A stretch of DNA of 64,000 bases from Kiritimatiellia bacterium (GCA_023953695.1 JAMLJG010000002.1:186001-250000); one strand, 5' to 3'. Numbered from the stretch's first letter, positions 43,757 to 53,550 are shown. A program made the numbers and translations. The notes: a model not told the origin generated them from the sequence alone.

Positions 43757-45195
43757 CGCGCCCCCGACTCCGCAGGCCCTGTGAAGCCCGTTTTCATGCG
43801 CTGGATCAACTGTTCGCCGCTATACAGCCCCACCACCACATCGCGATGCCCGTTCTGCAGCGCTTGGGCGGGAAGTTGCACGGGAATGGCCAATTGAACA
43901 AGCTCGCCCGGCGGAATCTCACGACCTCCCTGCAACATCACGCGCCCCCCCTCTGGCTCAAGAACCTTCAGGGTGATCGGTAAGGGTCCGCGCGCCTTGT
44001 TGCGTACTTTCGTGAGATAGACGTTCTGAATCCAATCGCCCGGCAGTTGCGTATAAACCTGTCCCGGCATGCGAAGCAAGGGCGTGGCCTGCACATCCGT
44101 TCGACTCAGCAGCAGGTAGCCGAGAAACGCGGTCAAGAGAATCAGCACCCCGCAATATCCGATCATGCGCGGAGTGAATCGAAACGGCTTGCCGGTGTTG
44201 ATGCCCTCTTGAGAGGCATACCGAATGAGACCGCGCGGCAGCTTGAGGCGATCCATCACACTGTCGCATGCGTCAATACAAGCCGTGCAGTGCACGCACT
44301 CCATCTGGAGGCCGTTGCGTATGTCCACCCCGGTGGGACAGACATCCACACATAACCCGCAGTCTGTGCAATCGCCAAGGCCCATGGAGCGACGCACGTC
44401 GAGTGGCTGGGTCCGCTTGAAAGCCCCGCGCTGCTCGCCGCGCTTCGGGTCATAGGAAACAATGAGCGAGTTGCTGTCCACCAGCGCCGATTGAAAGCGA
44501 CCGTAGGGGCAGACAAAGGTGCACGCCTGTTCGCGAAAGCGCGCGAAGATGAGGAAGAAGACTCCCGTGAACGCGAGCATGGCGCTGAGGCCGCGCAGAT
44601 GGTTCAGCGGGTTGTCGGAGATGATCGTCCACACCTCGCGCCAACCGATGATGTACATCAACAGCCAATTGCCGATGATGAATGAGACGAGGAAAAAGAT
44701 GCCGTATTTGAGTGCGCGCTTGGCAATCTTTTTCCATGTCCACGGCGCAGCGGAGAGCTTCTTTTGCGCGTGTGAGTCTCCATCAATGAAGTATTCAATT
44801 CGCCGGAACACCATTTCCATCAACACGGTTTGCGGGCACATCCAGCCGCACCAGATGCGCCCAAAGACCGCGGTGAAGAGCGCGATCATCACAAAAAAGA
44901 TGATCATGCATACCGCGAAGATGAAAATGTCGGACGGCCAGAACATTTGCCCAAAGATCGAGAAGCGGCGCTCCACGAGATTGAACATCAGCAACGGGTT
45001 GCCATTGATCGAGACAAACGGCCCAACAAACATAATCGCGAGCAGCGCCCACGCCACAAGTTTGCGCCACGTGTAATAGCGCCCCTTCGGCTCGCGCGAG
45101 AAAACCCAAATGCGTTTCCCCGTGCGATCCGCGGTGGGAATGATGTCGCGAAACGTTTCGGCCGTTTGCTGATTCTCGGATTTCAGTCTTGCCAT
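43753..45195 (-). CDS. ccoG: cbb3 oxidase accessory ferredoxin-like protein CcoG/RdxA
   Basis: The 480-residue membrane protein carries two 4Fe-4S ferredoxin motifs (C276-C286 and C300-C310, the latter followed by Ser in DACDSVM rather than Pro). Two C-x-x-x-C-P pairs lie in membrane loops (CGWMCP 116-121, CTFVCP 225-230), and an Ig-like periplasmic C-terminal domain follows. CcoG reduces copper(II) for insertion into cbb3 oxidase. The start at 45195 gives MARLKSENQ; the upstream frame would add 13 unlike residues. It lies 48 bp after ccoP, the only sizeable gap in the operon. Confidence 0.93.
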   Translation of the reverse strand: MARLKSENQQTAETFRDIIPTADRTGKRIWVFSREPKGRYYTWRKLVAWALLAIMFVGPFVSINGNPLLMFNLVERRFSIFGQMFWPSDIFIFAVCMIIFFVMIALFTAVFGRIWCGWMCPQTVLMEMVFRRIEYFIDGDSHAQKKLSAAPWTWKKIAKRALKYGIFFLVSFIIGNWLLMYIIGWREVWTIISDNPLNHLRGLSAMLAFTGVFFLIFARFREQACTFVCPYGRFQSALVDSNSLIVSYDPKRGEQRGAFKRTQPLDVRRSMGLGDCTDCGLCVDVCPTGVDIRNGLQMECVHCTACIDACDSVMDRLKLPRGLIRYASQEGINTGKPFRFTPRMIGYCGVLILLTAFLGYLLLSRTDVQATPLLRMPGQVYTQLPGDWIQNVYLTKVRNKARGPLPITLKVLEPEGGRVMLQGGREIPPGELVQLAIPVQLPAQALQNGHRDVVVGLYSGEQLIQRMKTGFTGPAESGAR

Positions 45196-45243
45196 GATCA
45201 ATCGTGCGTTCGGTCCTCCGCTGCCGCGCTCCAAGCCAGCGCG

Positions 45244-45837
45244 TTACGAGGGGCGTTTGTACTCCTTAGCTTCGGGTTCGGGTGGCTTGGCAGGCGGAAC
45301 CGATGCGGAAACATCCGTTCCGTGCAGCGACCAAACATAGCTGGCGACAGCATGAATCTCGTCCTCTTTGAGAACCAGTTTCCAACTGATCATCCCCTTC
45401 TCCGGCACGCCCTCAATGATGGTGTGCGAGATTTCCTGGAAGGACCCGCCATGAATCCAGAAATCATCCGTCAGATTCGGGCCGACAAGTCCTTGCCCAT
45501 CCATCGCGTGGCACGCGAGACAGTTGATCCCATAAATGGACTTGCCCTTAGCCAGAATGGCCGGGTCTGCTGAAGGTTCATCGAAGTTGATGGCTTCCGC
45601 AGGGCCGCGACTCGCGGCCAGAGCCGCCTGCGCTTGCTGCGCCGCGGCCATTTCCGCTTCGTATTCCCCGATCTGCAGCGGACCCATATTGAAGACGTGG
45701 TAATATAGCAGGTACACCACGGCAAATATGTTGCAGAGCCAAAACAGCCAGACCCACCAGCGCGGCAGTTGATTGTCCAACTCGGTGATGCCGTCCACCT
45801 CGTGACCAGCCAGTGGATTGTGTTCCTCATTACTCAT
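45244..45837 (-). CDS. ccoP: cbb3 oxidase subunit CcoP, single-haem form
   Basis: The 197-residue subunit has the FixP_N region (VDGITELDNQLPRWWVWLFW) with one membrane helix. A single class-I cytochrome c domain follows with haem site C106-L-A-C-H110, and a Met ligand is plausible in EKGMISWK. Classical CcoP is about 300 residues with two haem c domains, so one domain is missing here. CcoP passes electrons from soluble cytochrome c to CcoO. The ATG at 45837 overlaps the ccoQ end by 8 bp. Confidence 0.92.
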   Translation of the reverse strand: MSNEEHNPLAGHEVDGITELDNQLPRWWVWLFWLCNIFAVVYLLYYHVFNMGPLQIGEYEAEMAAAQQAQAALAASRGPAEAINFDEPSADPAILAKGKSIYGINCLACHAMDGQGLVGPNLTDDFWIHGGSFQEISHTIIEGVPEKGMISWKLVLKEDEIHAVASYVWSLHGTDVSASVPPAKPPEPEAKEYKRPS

Positions 45838-46021
45838 GATGATTCTCTCCTTCGCTCGGGGACGCATCTTCCAGCGGGAGGCGCCCATAGGCGGACGCCT
45901 CGGACTTCTTCAGGCCCATCGCCCAAAGCGCTGCACTCACAAAAACAAGCATGAACAGAATGAGGGCAACGATGGGCAGCACGGACACATGTTCAATGTT
46001 TGCGATGACGTTCTTGATCAT
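45830..46021 (-). CDS. ccoQ: cbb3 oxidase subunit CcoQ
   Basis: This is a 63-residue protein with one membrane helix (LPIVALILFMLVFVSAALWA) and a polar tail, in the normal CcoQ position and size. CcoQ stabilises the CcoNOP core. Its ATG overlaps the ccoNO stop (ATGA, 46018-46021). Confidence 0.85.
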   Translation of the reverse strand: MIKNVIANIEHVSVLPIVALILFMLVFVSAALWAMGLKKSEASAYGRLPLEDASPSEGENHHE

Positions 46022-48180
46022 TGTGCTGCGACCTCCTCCAGCGCCTCTCCGCCTTTGCGGATATCGGTGCCGAGCCGCTGCAAGTAGGCGATCATCGCAA
46101 TGATTTCTCGATCGGCATGGATCTGCGCCGCGCGGTCCGGAAGCTGCGTCCGTAGTCGCGCGGCAATTTCTTCCGCCTGCGCCATCATGGTGGCGGGCGC
46201 TGCCGCAATCTCTTCATCGGTATAGGGCGTGCCAATCGCCTTCAACTTCGCCATCTTGGTCTGAATTTGGCTCACCTTCAGCTTGTTGTGGAGCATCCAT
46301 GGGTAGGCGGGCATGATGGAGCCAACCGACATTTGGCGCGGATCCTCCATGTGAAGGAAGTGCCACGAGTCGCTGTATTTTCCACCGACGCGATGCAGAT
46401 CCGGCCCCGTTCGCTTGGATCCCCATTGGAACGGATGGTCATAGACAAATTCGCCCGCCTTCGAATAGGCGCCGTAGCGTTCGGTCTCCGCACGGAAGGG
46501 TCGAATCATCTGCGAGTGGCAAACATAGCAGCCTTCGCTCACATAGCGATCGCGCCCCTCCAATTCCAGCGGTGTGTAGGGCTTGACACTCGGAATGGTC
46601 GGGATGTTGCTCTTCACAATCGCCATGGGCACCATCTCCACCAGTCCGCCAATTGCCACTGCGACAAGCGAGAGGACGATGAAGAGAACCGGTTTGCGCT
46701 CCAGCGCGCGGTGGCGCCACGGATTTGGCCCATCCACGCCCGCAGAGGGCGGGATCAGCGCGGCGGCCTGCGCCTCCGTTTCCGGTTCAAATGACCCCGC
46801 GCGCGCGGTCGCGATGAGGTTGATCACCATCAAAATTGCGCCGCTGAGATAAAGTGCGCCACCGACCGCGCGCAGTTTATACATCGGCAGGATCTGAACC
46901 ACCGTCTCCAGGAAGTTTGGATATTGCAGCGTTCCCTCGGGTGTGAACTGCTGCCACATCAACCCCTGCGCGATTCCCGCCCAGTAGAGAGGCACCACAT
47001 AAAACACGATGCCGAGCAGGCCGATCCAGAAGTGTGTGGTCGCAAGCTTCGTGGACCACAGCTTGGTATTGTATAGTTTCGGCACGAGCCAATAGAGCAC
47101 GCCGAACGTCAGAAATCCGTTCCAGCCCAAAGCGCCGGTGTGAACGTGCGCAATGGTCCAATCGGTGTAGTGTGAGAGCGCATTCACCGTCTTGATCGAA
47201 AGGAGCGGCCCTTCGAGCGTCGCCATGCCATACGCGGTCACCGCGACCACCATGAACTTCAACACCGGGTCCTGCCTCACGCGATCCCACGCGCCGCGCA
47301 GCGTCAACAATCCATTGAGCATGCCGCCCCACGACGGCGCGATCAGCATGATCGAAAAGACCATTCCCAACGATTGCGCCCAATCGGGAAGCGAACTGTA
47401 GAGCAGGTGGTGCGGCCCGGCCCAAATGTAGACGAAAATCAGCGACCAGAAGTGAATGATGGAAAGGCGGTAGGAATAGACCGGCCGATTGGCGGCCTTC
47501 GGCAGAAAGTAATACATCAGCCCGAGATAAGGAGTGGTCAAAAAGAACGCCACGGCGTTGTGACCATACCACCATTGCGTCAGCGCGTCTTGAACGCCCG
47601 CAAAAACCGGATAGCTCCGCGTCAGCGTAACGGGGATCTCAATCGAGTTGACGATGTGCAGCATCGCCACAGCGACGATCGTTCCAATGTAGAACCAAAT
47701 CGCGACGTAAATGTGCCGCTCGCGCCGCCTCAAAATAGTGCCGAACACATTGATCGCAAAAAGAACCCACACCACTGTGATCAGCACATCAATCGGCCAC
47801 TCGAGTTCCGCATATTCTTTGCTCTGCGAAATACCCAGAGGCAGCGTGATCGCCGCGAGCACGATAATCAGTTGCCAGCCCCAGAAATGGAGGGCACTCA
47901 GTAGATCGCTGAACATTCGCGCTTTGCACAGCCGCTGCAGCGAGTAGTACACGCCCATGAAAATGCCGTTGCCCACAAACGCAAAAATGACGGCGTTCGT
48001 ATGCAGCGGCCGCAGGCGGCCGTAACTCAGCTCAGCGAGGTTGCCCCCTGCCCCCGGCACGAAGAGCTCAATGGCGATAAACAGCCCCACCAGGAAGCCC
48101 ACGACGCCCCAGATCACGGTCGCCAGCGCAAAATTGCGCACGATCCGATTGTCGTATCGGAATGTCTCTATATTACTCAT
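46018..48180 (-). CDS. ccoNO: Fused cbb3 oxidase catalytic subunit CcoN-CcoO
   Basis: The 720-residue protein joins two normally separate subunits. Residues 1-480 are CcoN with twelve or so helices. Haem b/b3 and CuB ligands are visible: H60 (LRPLH), H207 (YGHN), H257/H258 (GPHH), H345/H347 (HVH), and Y237 in the position of the cross-linked tyrosine. Residues 490-720 are CcoO, with a membrane anchor near 498-520 and a haem c site C551-Y-V-C-H555 (GCYVCHSQ). The enzyme reduces oxygen to water and pumps protons with high oxygen affinity. The fusion is known in some non-proteobacterial lineages. It overlaps ccoS and ccoQ. Confidence 0.96.
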   Translation of the reverse strand: MSNIETFRYDNRIVRNFALATVIWGVVGFLVGLFIAIELFVPGAGGNLAELSYGRLRPLHTNAVIFAFVGNGIFMGVYYSLQRLCKARMFSDLLSALHFWGWQLIIVLAAITLPLGISQSKEYAELEWPIDVLITVVWVLFAINVFGTILRRRERHIYVAIWFYIGTIVAVAMLHIVNSIEIPVTLTRSYPVFAGVQDALTQWWYGHNAVAFFLTTPYLGLMYYFLPKAANRPVYSYRLSIIHFWSLIFVYIWAGPHHLLYSSLPDWAQSLGMVFSIMLIAPSWGGMLNGLLTLRGAWDRVRQDPVLKFMVVAVTAYGMATLEGPLLSIKTVNALSHYTDWTIAHVHTGALGWNGFLTFGVLYWLVPKLYNTKLWSTKLATTHFWIGLLGIVFYVVPLYWAGIAQGLMWQQFTPEGTLQYPNFLETVVQILPMYKLRAVGGALYLSGAILMVINLIATARAGSFEPETEAQAAALIPPSAGVDGPNPWRHRALERKPVLFIVLSLVAVAIGGLVEMVPMAIVKSNIPTIPSVKPYTPLELEGRDRYVSEGCYVCHSQMIRPFRAETERYGAYSKAGEFVYDHPFQWGSKRTGPDLHRVGGKYSDSWHFLHMEDPRQMSVGSIMPAYPWMLHNKLKVSQIQTKMAKLKAIGTPYTDEEIAAAPATMMAQAEEIAARLRTQLPDRAAQIHADREIIAMIAYLQRLGTDIRKGGEALEEVAAQ

Positions 48181-48358
48181 GAGGTTCTTTCTTCTCCTTC
48201 AAAGGATTCCCCTTCACACCACCATCTTCCGTCAGCAGCCGCAGGGTCGGCGTCTCGGTGTCTTCAAATTGACCGCGGCGCACCGCCCAGATAAATCCGA
48301 GCAAAAATCCCACGGCGAGAACAAAACTCGCGCCCATTAATAGGAACAACACGCTCAT
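48173..48358 (-). CDS. ccoS: cbb3 oxidase assembly protein CcoS
   Basis: The 61-residue protein has one N-terminal helix (MSVLFLLMGASFVLAVGFLLGFIWAV shortened here) followed by RRGQFEDTETPTLRLL, the CcoS signature G-Q-[FY]-[ED]-D. CcoS is needed for cofactor insertion into CcoN. It overlaps ccoI by ATGA and ccoNO by 8 bp. Confidence 0.93.
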   Translation of the reverse strand: MSVLFLLMGASFVLAVGFLLGFIWAVRRGQFEDTETPTLRLLTEDGGVKGNPLKEKKEPHE

Positions 48359-50787
48359 CGGTCCTCCACTCCCATCCGCCGCGCGGCCCAGTGCGTGGCG
48401 CCGACGGAAAAGCCCATGACGGTGAATGAACTCAAGGGCATCAAGATCGCCGAGACCAACGGCGACAAATGGCCGCTCGCGGCGATGCTCACGGCGATGA
48501 TGTTATACGTCAGTGAGATCGCAAATGCGACGCGCAACACCCGGAGCGCAGCTCGTGAAAAGGCCAGATATTCCGGAAGGTTTCCAAAAACCTGCGCATC
48601 GAGAATGGCATCGCATGAGGGCGTGAAGGAGGCCACATCCTCCGTCAGCGCAATGCCAACATCACTCTGCTTGAGAGCGCCGGCGTCGTTCAGTCCATCG
48701 CCCACCATCAAGACGCGGTGGCCGCGGGACTGGAGCGCGCGCACGTGATCCAATTTGTCGAAGGGTGACTGCTGAAACTTCGCTTCCACGCACTCTCCGC
48801 AGAGTGCCTCCAACGCATTCGCCTCTCCCGGGCCATCGCCCGAAATGATCGAAAGCGAGAAGCGCCGAGCCAGCGACTCCATCACACGGCGCACGGCCGG
48901 CCGATAGGCGGCTTTCAGCACAAATCGCCCGCGCACATCGCCATCAATCGCGACATAGCTCGACGGCGCGCCATCGCCACGCGCGGCCAGCCACCTCTGT
49001 GAGCCGAGCTGGAAAAGGCGCCCCTCAGCGCGTCCCTGTACGCCCCGCCCCGGCACTTCCTCAAAGTCGGCAATGGCGAGGTCTGACACTTCGTCAGCCG
49101 CCACCGCGCGGCTGATCGGATGCGTCGAATGCCGCGCGAGCGCCACAACAGCCGCCCGCTCCGTGTCGGTGAGAGGTACTCCTTGATAGGCGACTTCCTG
49201 CGAGCGCGCGGAGGTCAGAGTTCCTGTCTTGTCGAAAACCACTGCATCCGCGCGAGCCATCGCCTCCACCACATGCGTATTGCGCAAGTAGAAGCCGTGC
49301 CGTCCCAACGCGCGCATGGCGGAGCCCAGCGTATAGGGACCCGCCAAAGCCAGCGCGCAAGGACACGCCACCAACAGCACCGAACAAAACGCGCGCGCGA
49401 GAAACGAGGGATCGTAGAGCCACCAGAACAACGCGGTGCCGAGCGCAATCGCCAGGATCGCATAGGTGAAATAGCGCCCCGCGAGATGGGTGAGCGTCGC
49501 AATGTCCGGGCGAACCGATTTGGAGAACGCCGCGCTGTTCCATAGCGAGGTCAGGTAGCTCTGGGAGACGACCTTGACGATCTCCACTTCAATCGAACCG
49601 CCGCGCTGCCGCCCTCCGGCATAAAGATAATCGCCACTCGCGCGCGCGAGCGGAGCGGATTCGCCGGTCACAAAGCTGTAGTCCACAGATGCGGCGGGAG
49701 AAATCAACACGCTGTCCGCCGGAATGATCTCCCCATGGCGGATGATCACGCGGTCGCCCACATTCAAGCGGGCAACCGGCACCGCCGTCTCGCCTGTCGC
49801 CGTTTTTCGCAACACGGCGAGCGGGAAATACGATTTGTAATCGCGTTCGAACGAAAGGCGCTCATAGGTCTTGCGCTGAAACCATTTCCCGCACAGGAGC
49901 AGAAAGACCAGCCCCGCAAAGGAGTCGAGATATCCCTCGCCCTGCTGCATGGCGATGTCCCAGAGGCTCTGAAGAAACAGCGCGGCGATTCCCAGCGCGA
50001 TGGGGAAATCAATCGTCAACACCCGCCCTCGGATCGAACGCCAGGCGGAGGCCCAATAGCCGGACGCGCTGTAGAGCAACACCGGCAAGGCGAGGGCGAG
50101 GCTGATGCCGCCGAACGCGCGCTGAATGAAGCCCTCGGACGCAGGACTCAATCCGAAATAGCTCGCGACACTGAGCAACATGATGTTGCCCGCGGCAAAT
50201 CCGGCAACGCCCAATCGCATCAAAAGTCCGCGCGCGACAGGGTCTTTCGAGGACTCTTCGGGCGTTCCGAGATTCAGACTCGGCGCATAGCCCAGGGACG
50301 CGAGCAAATGGGCCAGCTCGCTCAGCGTCAATTTCGTTTCGTCAAATTGGATCGAAACTCGCCGACGGGGAAAATTGACTTCGGAACGCCCGATGCCGGG
50401 ATGCAACTTGAACAGATTTTCCAGCAGCCAAACGCACGCCGCGCAATGGATGGTCGGGGCGTGAAAGGTGACGCGGGCGTGTTGCCCATCGGTGAACTCC
50501 AGAAGCGTGGCGCGCAATTCGGCATCGTTGAGAAAGGCAAAGCGATCGGCTCCCTGTTCGTCCGCTGGCCGCACGCCCGGCGCGCGATCAAGCTCGTAGA
50601 ATTGTTGCAGGCCGCCCGCGTCGAGAATCTCAAACACGGTCTTGCACCCAGCGCAGCAAAATGACTTTTCGGCAAGGGAGATGGATGTGTCCGCGCACGG
50701 CAAGCCGCAATGAAAGCACGGCTGATTCACATCCGCCCCAGGCGCTGCCAAATCCGTTGAATGATCTAATGCGACCGCAAAATCCAC
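48355..50787 (-). CDS. ccoI: Copper-exporting P1B-type ATPase for cbb3 assembly (CcoI/FixI)
   Basis: The 810-residue pump delivers copper to the periplasm for CuB insertion. It has an N-terminal Cys-rich domain (CFHCG at 24-28, FCCAGC at 43-48), a heavy-metal domain with CAAC (115-118) and eight expected helices. The transport motif is CPC (475-477), the phosphorylation site DKTGT (519-523) and the hinge GDGLND. This N-terminal cysteine pattern is that of FixI rather than detoxifying CopA. The start is a GTG at 50787 with GGAG five nt upstream. It leads the cco operon. Confidence 0.94.
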   Translation of the reverse strand: MDFAVALDHSTDLAAPGADVNQPCFHCGLPCADTSISLAEKSFCCAGCKTVFEILDAGGLQQFYELDRAPGVRPADEQGADRFAFLNDAELRATLLEFTDGQHARVTFHAPTIHCAACVWLLENLFKLHPGIGRSEVNFPRRRVSIQFDETKLTLSELAHLLASLGYAPSLNLGTPEESSKDPVARGLLMRLGVAGFAAGNIMLLSVASYFGLSPASEGFIQRAFGGISLALALPVLLYSASGYWASAWRSIRGRVLTIDFPIALGIAALFLQSLWDIAMQQGEGYLDSFAGLVFLLLCGKWFQRKTYERLSFERDYKSYFPLAVLRKTATGETAVPVARLNVGDRVIIRHGEIIPADSVLISPAASVDYSFVTGESAPLARASGDYLYAGGRQRGGSIEVEIVKVVSQSYLTSLWNSAAFSKSVRPDIATLTHLAGRYFTYAILAIALGTALFWWLYDPSFLARAFCSVLLVACPCALALAGPYTLGSAMRALGRHGFYLRNTHVVEAMARADAVVFDKTGTLTSARSQEVAYQGVPLTDTERAAVVALARHSTHPISRAVAADEVSDLAIADFEEVPGRGVQGRAEGRLFQLGSQRWLAARGDGAPSSYVAIDGDVRGRFVLKAAYRPAVRRVMESLARRFSLSIISGDGPGEANALEALCGECVEAKFQQSPFDKLDHVRALQSRGHRVLMVGDGLNDAGALKQSDVGIALTEDVASFTPSCDAILDAQVFGNLPEYLAFSRAALRVLRVAFAISLTYNIIAVSIAASGHLSPLVSAILMPLSSFTVMGFSVGATHWAARRMGVEDR

Positions 50788-50814
50788 ACCGTCTCCGTAA
50801 TCCGATCAAGCCTG

Positions 50815-50869
50815 CTTGAGGGCGGTTCTCAAGACAACTGCAAACACATCGGGGAATCCCCTATTTTGC
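50815..50869 (-). promoter_or_regulatory. Dyad elements in the cco operon leader
   Basis: The 103-bp gap between the GH31 stop and ccoI holds two inverted repeats. One is CTTGAG/CTCAAG (50815-50833). The other is an imperfect dyad, GCAAA...GGGGAATCCCC...TTTGC (50840-50869). Neither matches an FNR box (TTGAT-N4-ATCAA), and neither is followed by a T-tract. They could be a weak terminator plus an operator for the operon. Confidence 0.3.
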
Positions 50870-50890
50870 CGCGCCATCGGCCCCTCACCC

Positions 50891-53440
50891 TCACGTGCGC
50901 AGGACAATGAACTGGGAGTCGGCCGTTGCGCACGAGCCGAGATCGAGTTCGAGGACGGGCGTGGCGGCCGCCACACCGCGCGCGGCCAAGTCGCCGAGGG
51001 GAATGCGCTGCGTGGTCGAGCGCCACTGCGCTTTGGCAATCGGCTTGCCGTTGAGCAGGATTTCCGACACCTGCTTGTTCAACCCATGAACGCGCAAACA
51101 GACCGTCCTCGCCTTCGCACCGAACTGTCCGCGCGCAGGTTCAATCGTCAGATGGTGCTCCTCGCCGCGCGACTCGGCGATCACGCGGGTCTTCCGAAAT
51201 CCGCCCATGAGATAGCCGCGACTCGCTCCGTCATCTTCATAGAACTCGCGAACGGCGGCCTCGCGATGCGGGGACAAAAACCAATCGAGCGCCAGGTCCG
51301 ACCAAACGGCTTCGCCGCCGTTCTGGCGAAGGGGGGCCGAAAAGAGCACGCCACCCGCCCGGACAAAGAGCGGGATCTGGGCCAAGGGAGCGGCGACTCG
51401 AATGGTGGCCGGCCCCTCGAACGCCTGCCCGGTCCAGACGTTGTACCACACGCCGGGCGGAAGCCACACGGAGCGCTCGCTGATTTTCAGTTCATGGCGA
51501 CCCCAACGCAGTTCGCATATGGGGAACCACGCGCCGATGCCTCGGTATTCAATGCGCACGGAATAGCGCTTGCCCGCCTGCAACTCAACGTGTGCGCTCT
51601 TGAAGGAAGGGCCGGATTGGTCGCGGTAGTCAATCACCAGTTCATCATCCAACCAAGCCTGCGCACAGTCGTTTGTGCGAATGACAAAGCGGTAAAGTCC
51701 CCCCTCTGGAACAGGCCCCAATTCCCCCGTCCAGCGCACCGAGAAATGTCGCTCGGTGATGAGGGGATGCGGAGCCCGCCCCGTCCAATCGTGCAACAAT
51801 TCGCTCTCCACAGCGCGAGCAAGCGGCTCGCCTTCGAGGCGCGCATTGTTGAAATAGGCCGCATCCAGGCCCGGCTGTCCATCGCGGGCCCGCATATACT
51901 CATTCGAAATCGGACGCAGCGGCACCAGTGGCTCCATGATCGGCGCCACCAACAAATCTGCGCCGAGCAGATATTGGGTGTCGGATCGCGCTTCTGGATA
52001 GTGGGGCCATTCCAAATCGCATCGCCGCACCATCGGAATTCCTGAATCGAATGCCTCACGAGCGGCGGCGTAGAGCGTCGGCAAAAGGCGGTAGCGCAGT
52101 CGAATGTAGTCCTCCGCAATCGAACCCGCTTCCCCATACTGCCACGGATGCCGATTCAACGACGCAGAGCAGTGCAGGCGGCAGATCGGCGACAATGCGC
52201 CATATTGAACAAATCGCGTATACAGCTCCTGATCAGGCGTGTCGTGATGGCCACCGAGGTCTTCGCTCATGTAGGGCAACAGCGAACGCACCCCTCCGTT
52301 CACTGCATTCTGAACCCCGCGCCGCAAATCAATCCACAAGGCCCGCGTGTCGCCTGTCCACCAGATCGGAAAGCGGTGCGCGGCAGGCGATGAGGGCTCG
52401 TTCAGGTGACCGTTGTCCACGCCTTCGACATTGGACATCACCAGGACGCGCGCCTCTGGGCGGTGGGCTTGCGCAATATCGTGATAGAGCCGCATTCCCC
52501 AAACTTCTTTCGAGAGACCCGGGACCGGCTCGCCCAGTGCGGTATGCCAGTTGCGATCAAACCACCAGTAGTCCACGCCCAACCTCAAGAGCGAGGTCAA
52601 CCCCTCGTAGCGATAGGCGAGCTCTTGTGGAGAGAGCGCCACAGGATGCCGCGGTTCAGGATGATCGTTCAGCATGATCCGAACACCCCGCGCGTGAGCA
52701 TCGCGCACAAACTGCTCCATGTCGGGAATGAGCGCCGTGTTGATTCCATAGCCGTGCGACGCGCCGACACGCCAATCGGTATCCAGAACAAAAATATCCA
52801 ACGGCACATTGCGCTGACGAAACTGATCCATGACCTCCAGCGCCTCGCTCTGGCGATAGGGATAATAGCGACTGTCTATCAGCCCCAGCGCACAAAGAGG
52901 AAGCATGGGCGTTCGGCCCGTCAGGCGCAGGAAATCCTCCACCAGTTGCCGATAGCCGCGTTCGCCCGGAAGGAACACAAAAACATCGCGCGCTTGGTTG
53001 TCCAAATCCCATCCTGAAACGGCATCGCGCAGTTCGGGTGGTGGCGGCAAAGCGCCCCAAGGCGGCGGGATGATCCGTGGAAAATCGCTAAATGCCCAAC
53101 TCGGCGACGCATCGCCGGGATTCGGCAGAAATACCTTCGCAGGTATCGGGCGCCCGCCGTCAAACAAGAGCAACCCATCAGCGGAGTGAATGCGGACGTT
53201 CTCCAGCGATGGCGCAGGACCCATCGCGGAAACGCAAAATGCACCGTTCCTTAACTCAACGCGATTGCCCTCTTCTGAATAGTGCGAAGGGAGCCCCTCC
53301 CATTCCCGCGCTTCAATGTGGAAGGAAGGGCGATCTTCAAACCCCTTCGGCCCATGCTCCTCAATGCGGATCAGGGTGCGCGAGAGGATCTGTATCCGCA
53401 TCTGCCCCTCGATAACGAGTTCTGTAAGTTTCCCTTCCAC
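50891..53440 (-). CDS. Cytoplasmic GH31 alpha-glucosidase-like enzyme with PA14 insert
   Basis: The 849-residue protein has an N-terminal beta domain with LIRIEEHGPKGFEDRPS and a GH31 barrel. The nucleophile is D295 in VDYWWFDRNW and the acid/base is D364 in WWTGDTRALW. A PA14-like domain is inserted at about 522-648 (DAAYFNNARLEGEPLA to GKRYSVRIEYR), before the C-terminal sheet domains (SVWLPPGVWYNVWTG, IPLFVRAGG). GH31 enzymes cleave alpha-glucosidic or related bonds. There is no signal peptide, so it probably acts on imported oligosaccharides, perhaps from the secreted amylase. The start is a GTG at 53440 right after an in-frame stop; an ATG at 53401 is equally possible. Confidence 0.88.
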   Translation of the reverse strand: MEGKLTELVIEGQMRIQILSRTLIRIEEHGPKGFEDRPSFHIEAREWEGLPSHYSEEGNRVELRNGAFCVSAMGPAPSLENVRIHSADGLLLFDGGRPIPAKVFLPNPGDASPSWAFSDFPRIIPPPWGALPPPPELRDAVSGWDLDNQARDVFVFLPGERGYRQLVEDFLRLTGRTPMLPLCALGLIDSRYYPYRQSEALEVMDQFRQRNVPLDIFVLDTDWRVGASHGYGINTALIPDMEQFVRDAHARGVRIMLNDHPEPRHPVALSPQELAYRYEGLTSLLRLGVDYWWFDRNWHTALGEPVPGLSKEVWGMRLYHDIAQAHRPEARVLVMSNVEGVDNGHLNEPSSPAAHRFPIWWTGDTRALWIDLRRGVQNAVNGGVRSLLPYMSEDLGGHHDTPDQELYTRFVQYGALSPICRLHCSASLNRHPWQYGEAGSIAEDYIRLRYRLLPTLYAAAREAFDSGIPMVRRCDLEWPHYPEARSDTQYLLGADLLVAPIMEPLVPLRPISNEYMRARDGQPGLDAAYFNNARLEGEPLARAVESELLHDWTGRAPHPLITERHFSVRWTGELGPVPEGGLYRFVIRTNDCAQAWLDDELVIDYRDQSGPSFKSAHVELQAGKRYSVRIEYRGIGAWFPICELRWGRHELKISERSVWLPPGVWYNVWTGQAFEGPATIRVAAPLAQIPLFVRAGGVLFSAPLRQNGGEAVWSDLALDWFLSPHREAAVREFYEDDGASRGYLMGGFRKTRVIAESRGEEHHLTIEPARGQFGAKARTVCLRVHGLNKQVSEILLNGKPIAKAQWRSTTQRIPLGDLAARGVAAATPVLELDLGSCATADSQFIVLRT

Positions 53441-53550
53441 CTAGTTGGACACCAGTAGCAGAGATTCTCAAACCACTCAAGCAACCACTGCGAAAAGGAT
53501 TGCTTCTCACCCTTCCGTTGCGGTCTATTCCGCCGCTCACCCACCCAACC

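Noticed and set aside
50788-50890. FNR/ANR box expected before a cbb3 operon
   Set aside because: No TTGAT-N4-ATCAA match is present; the TTGAG/CTCAA dyad has the wrong bases and spacing.
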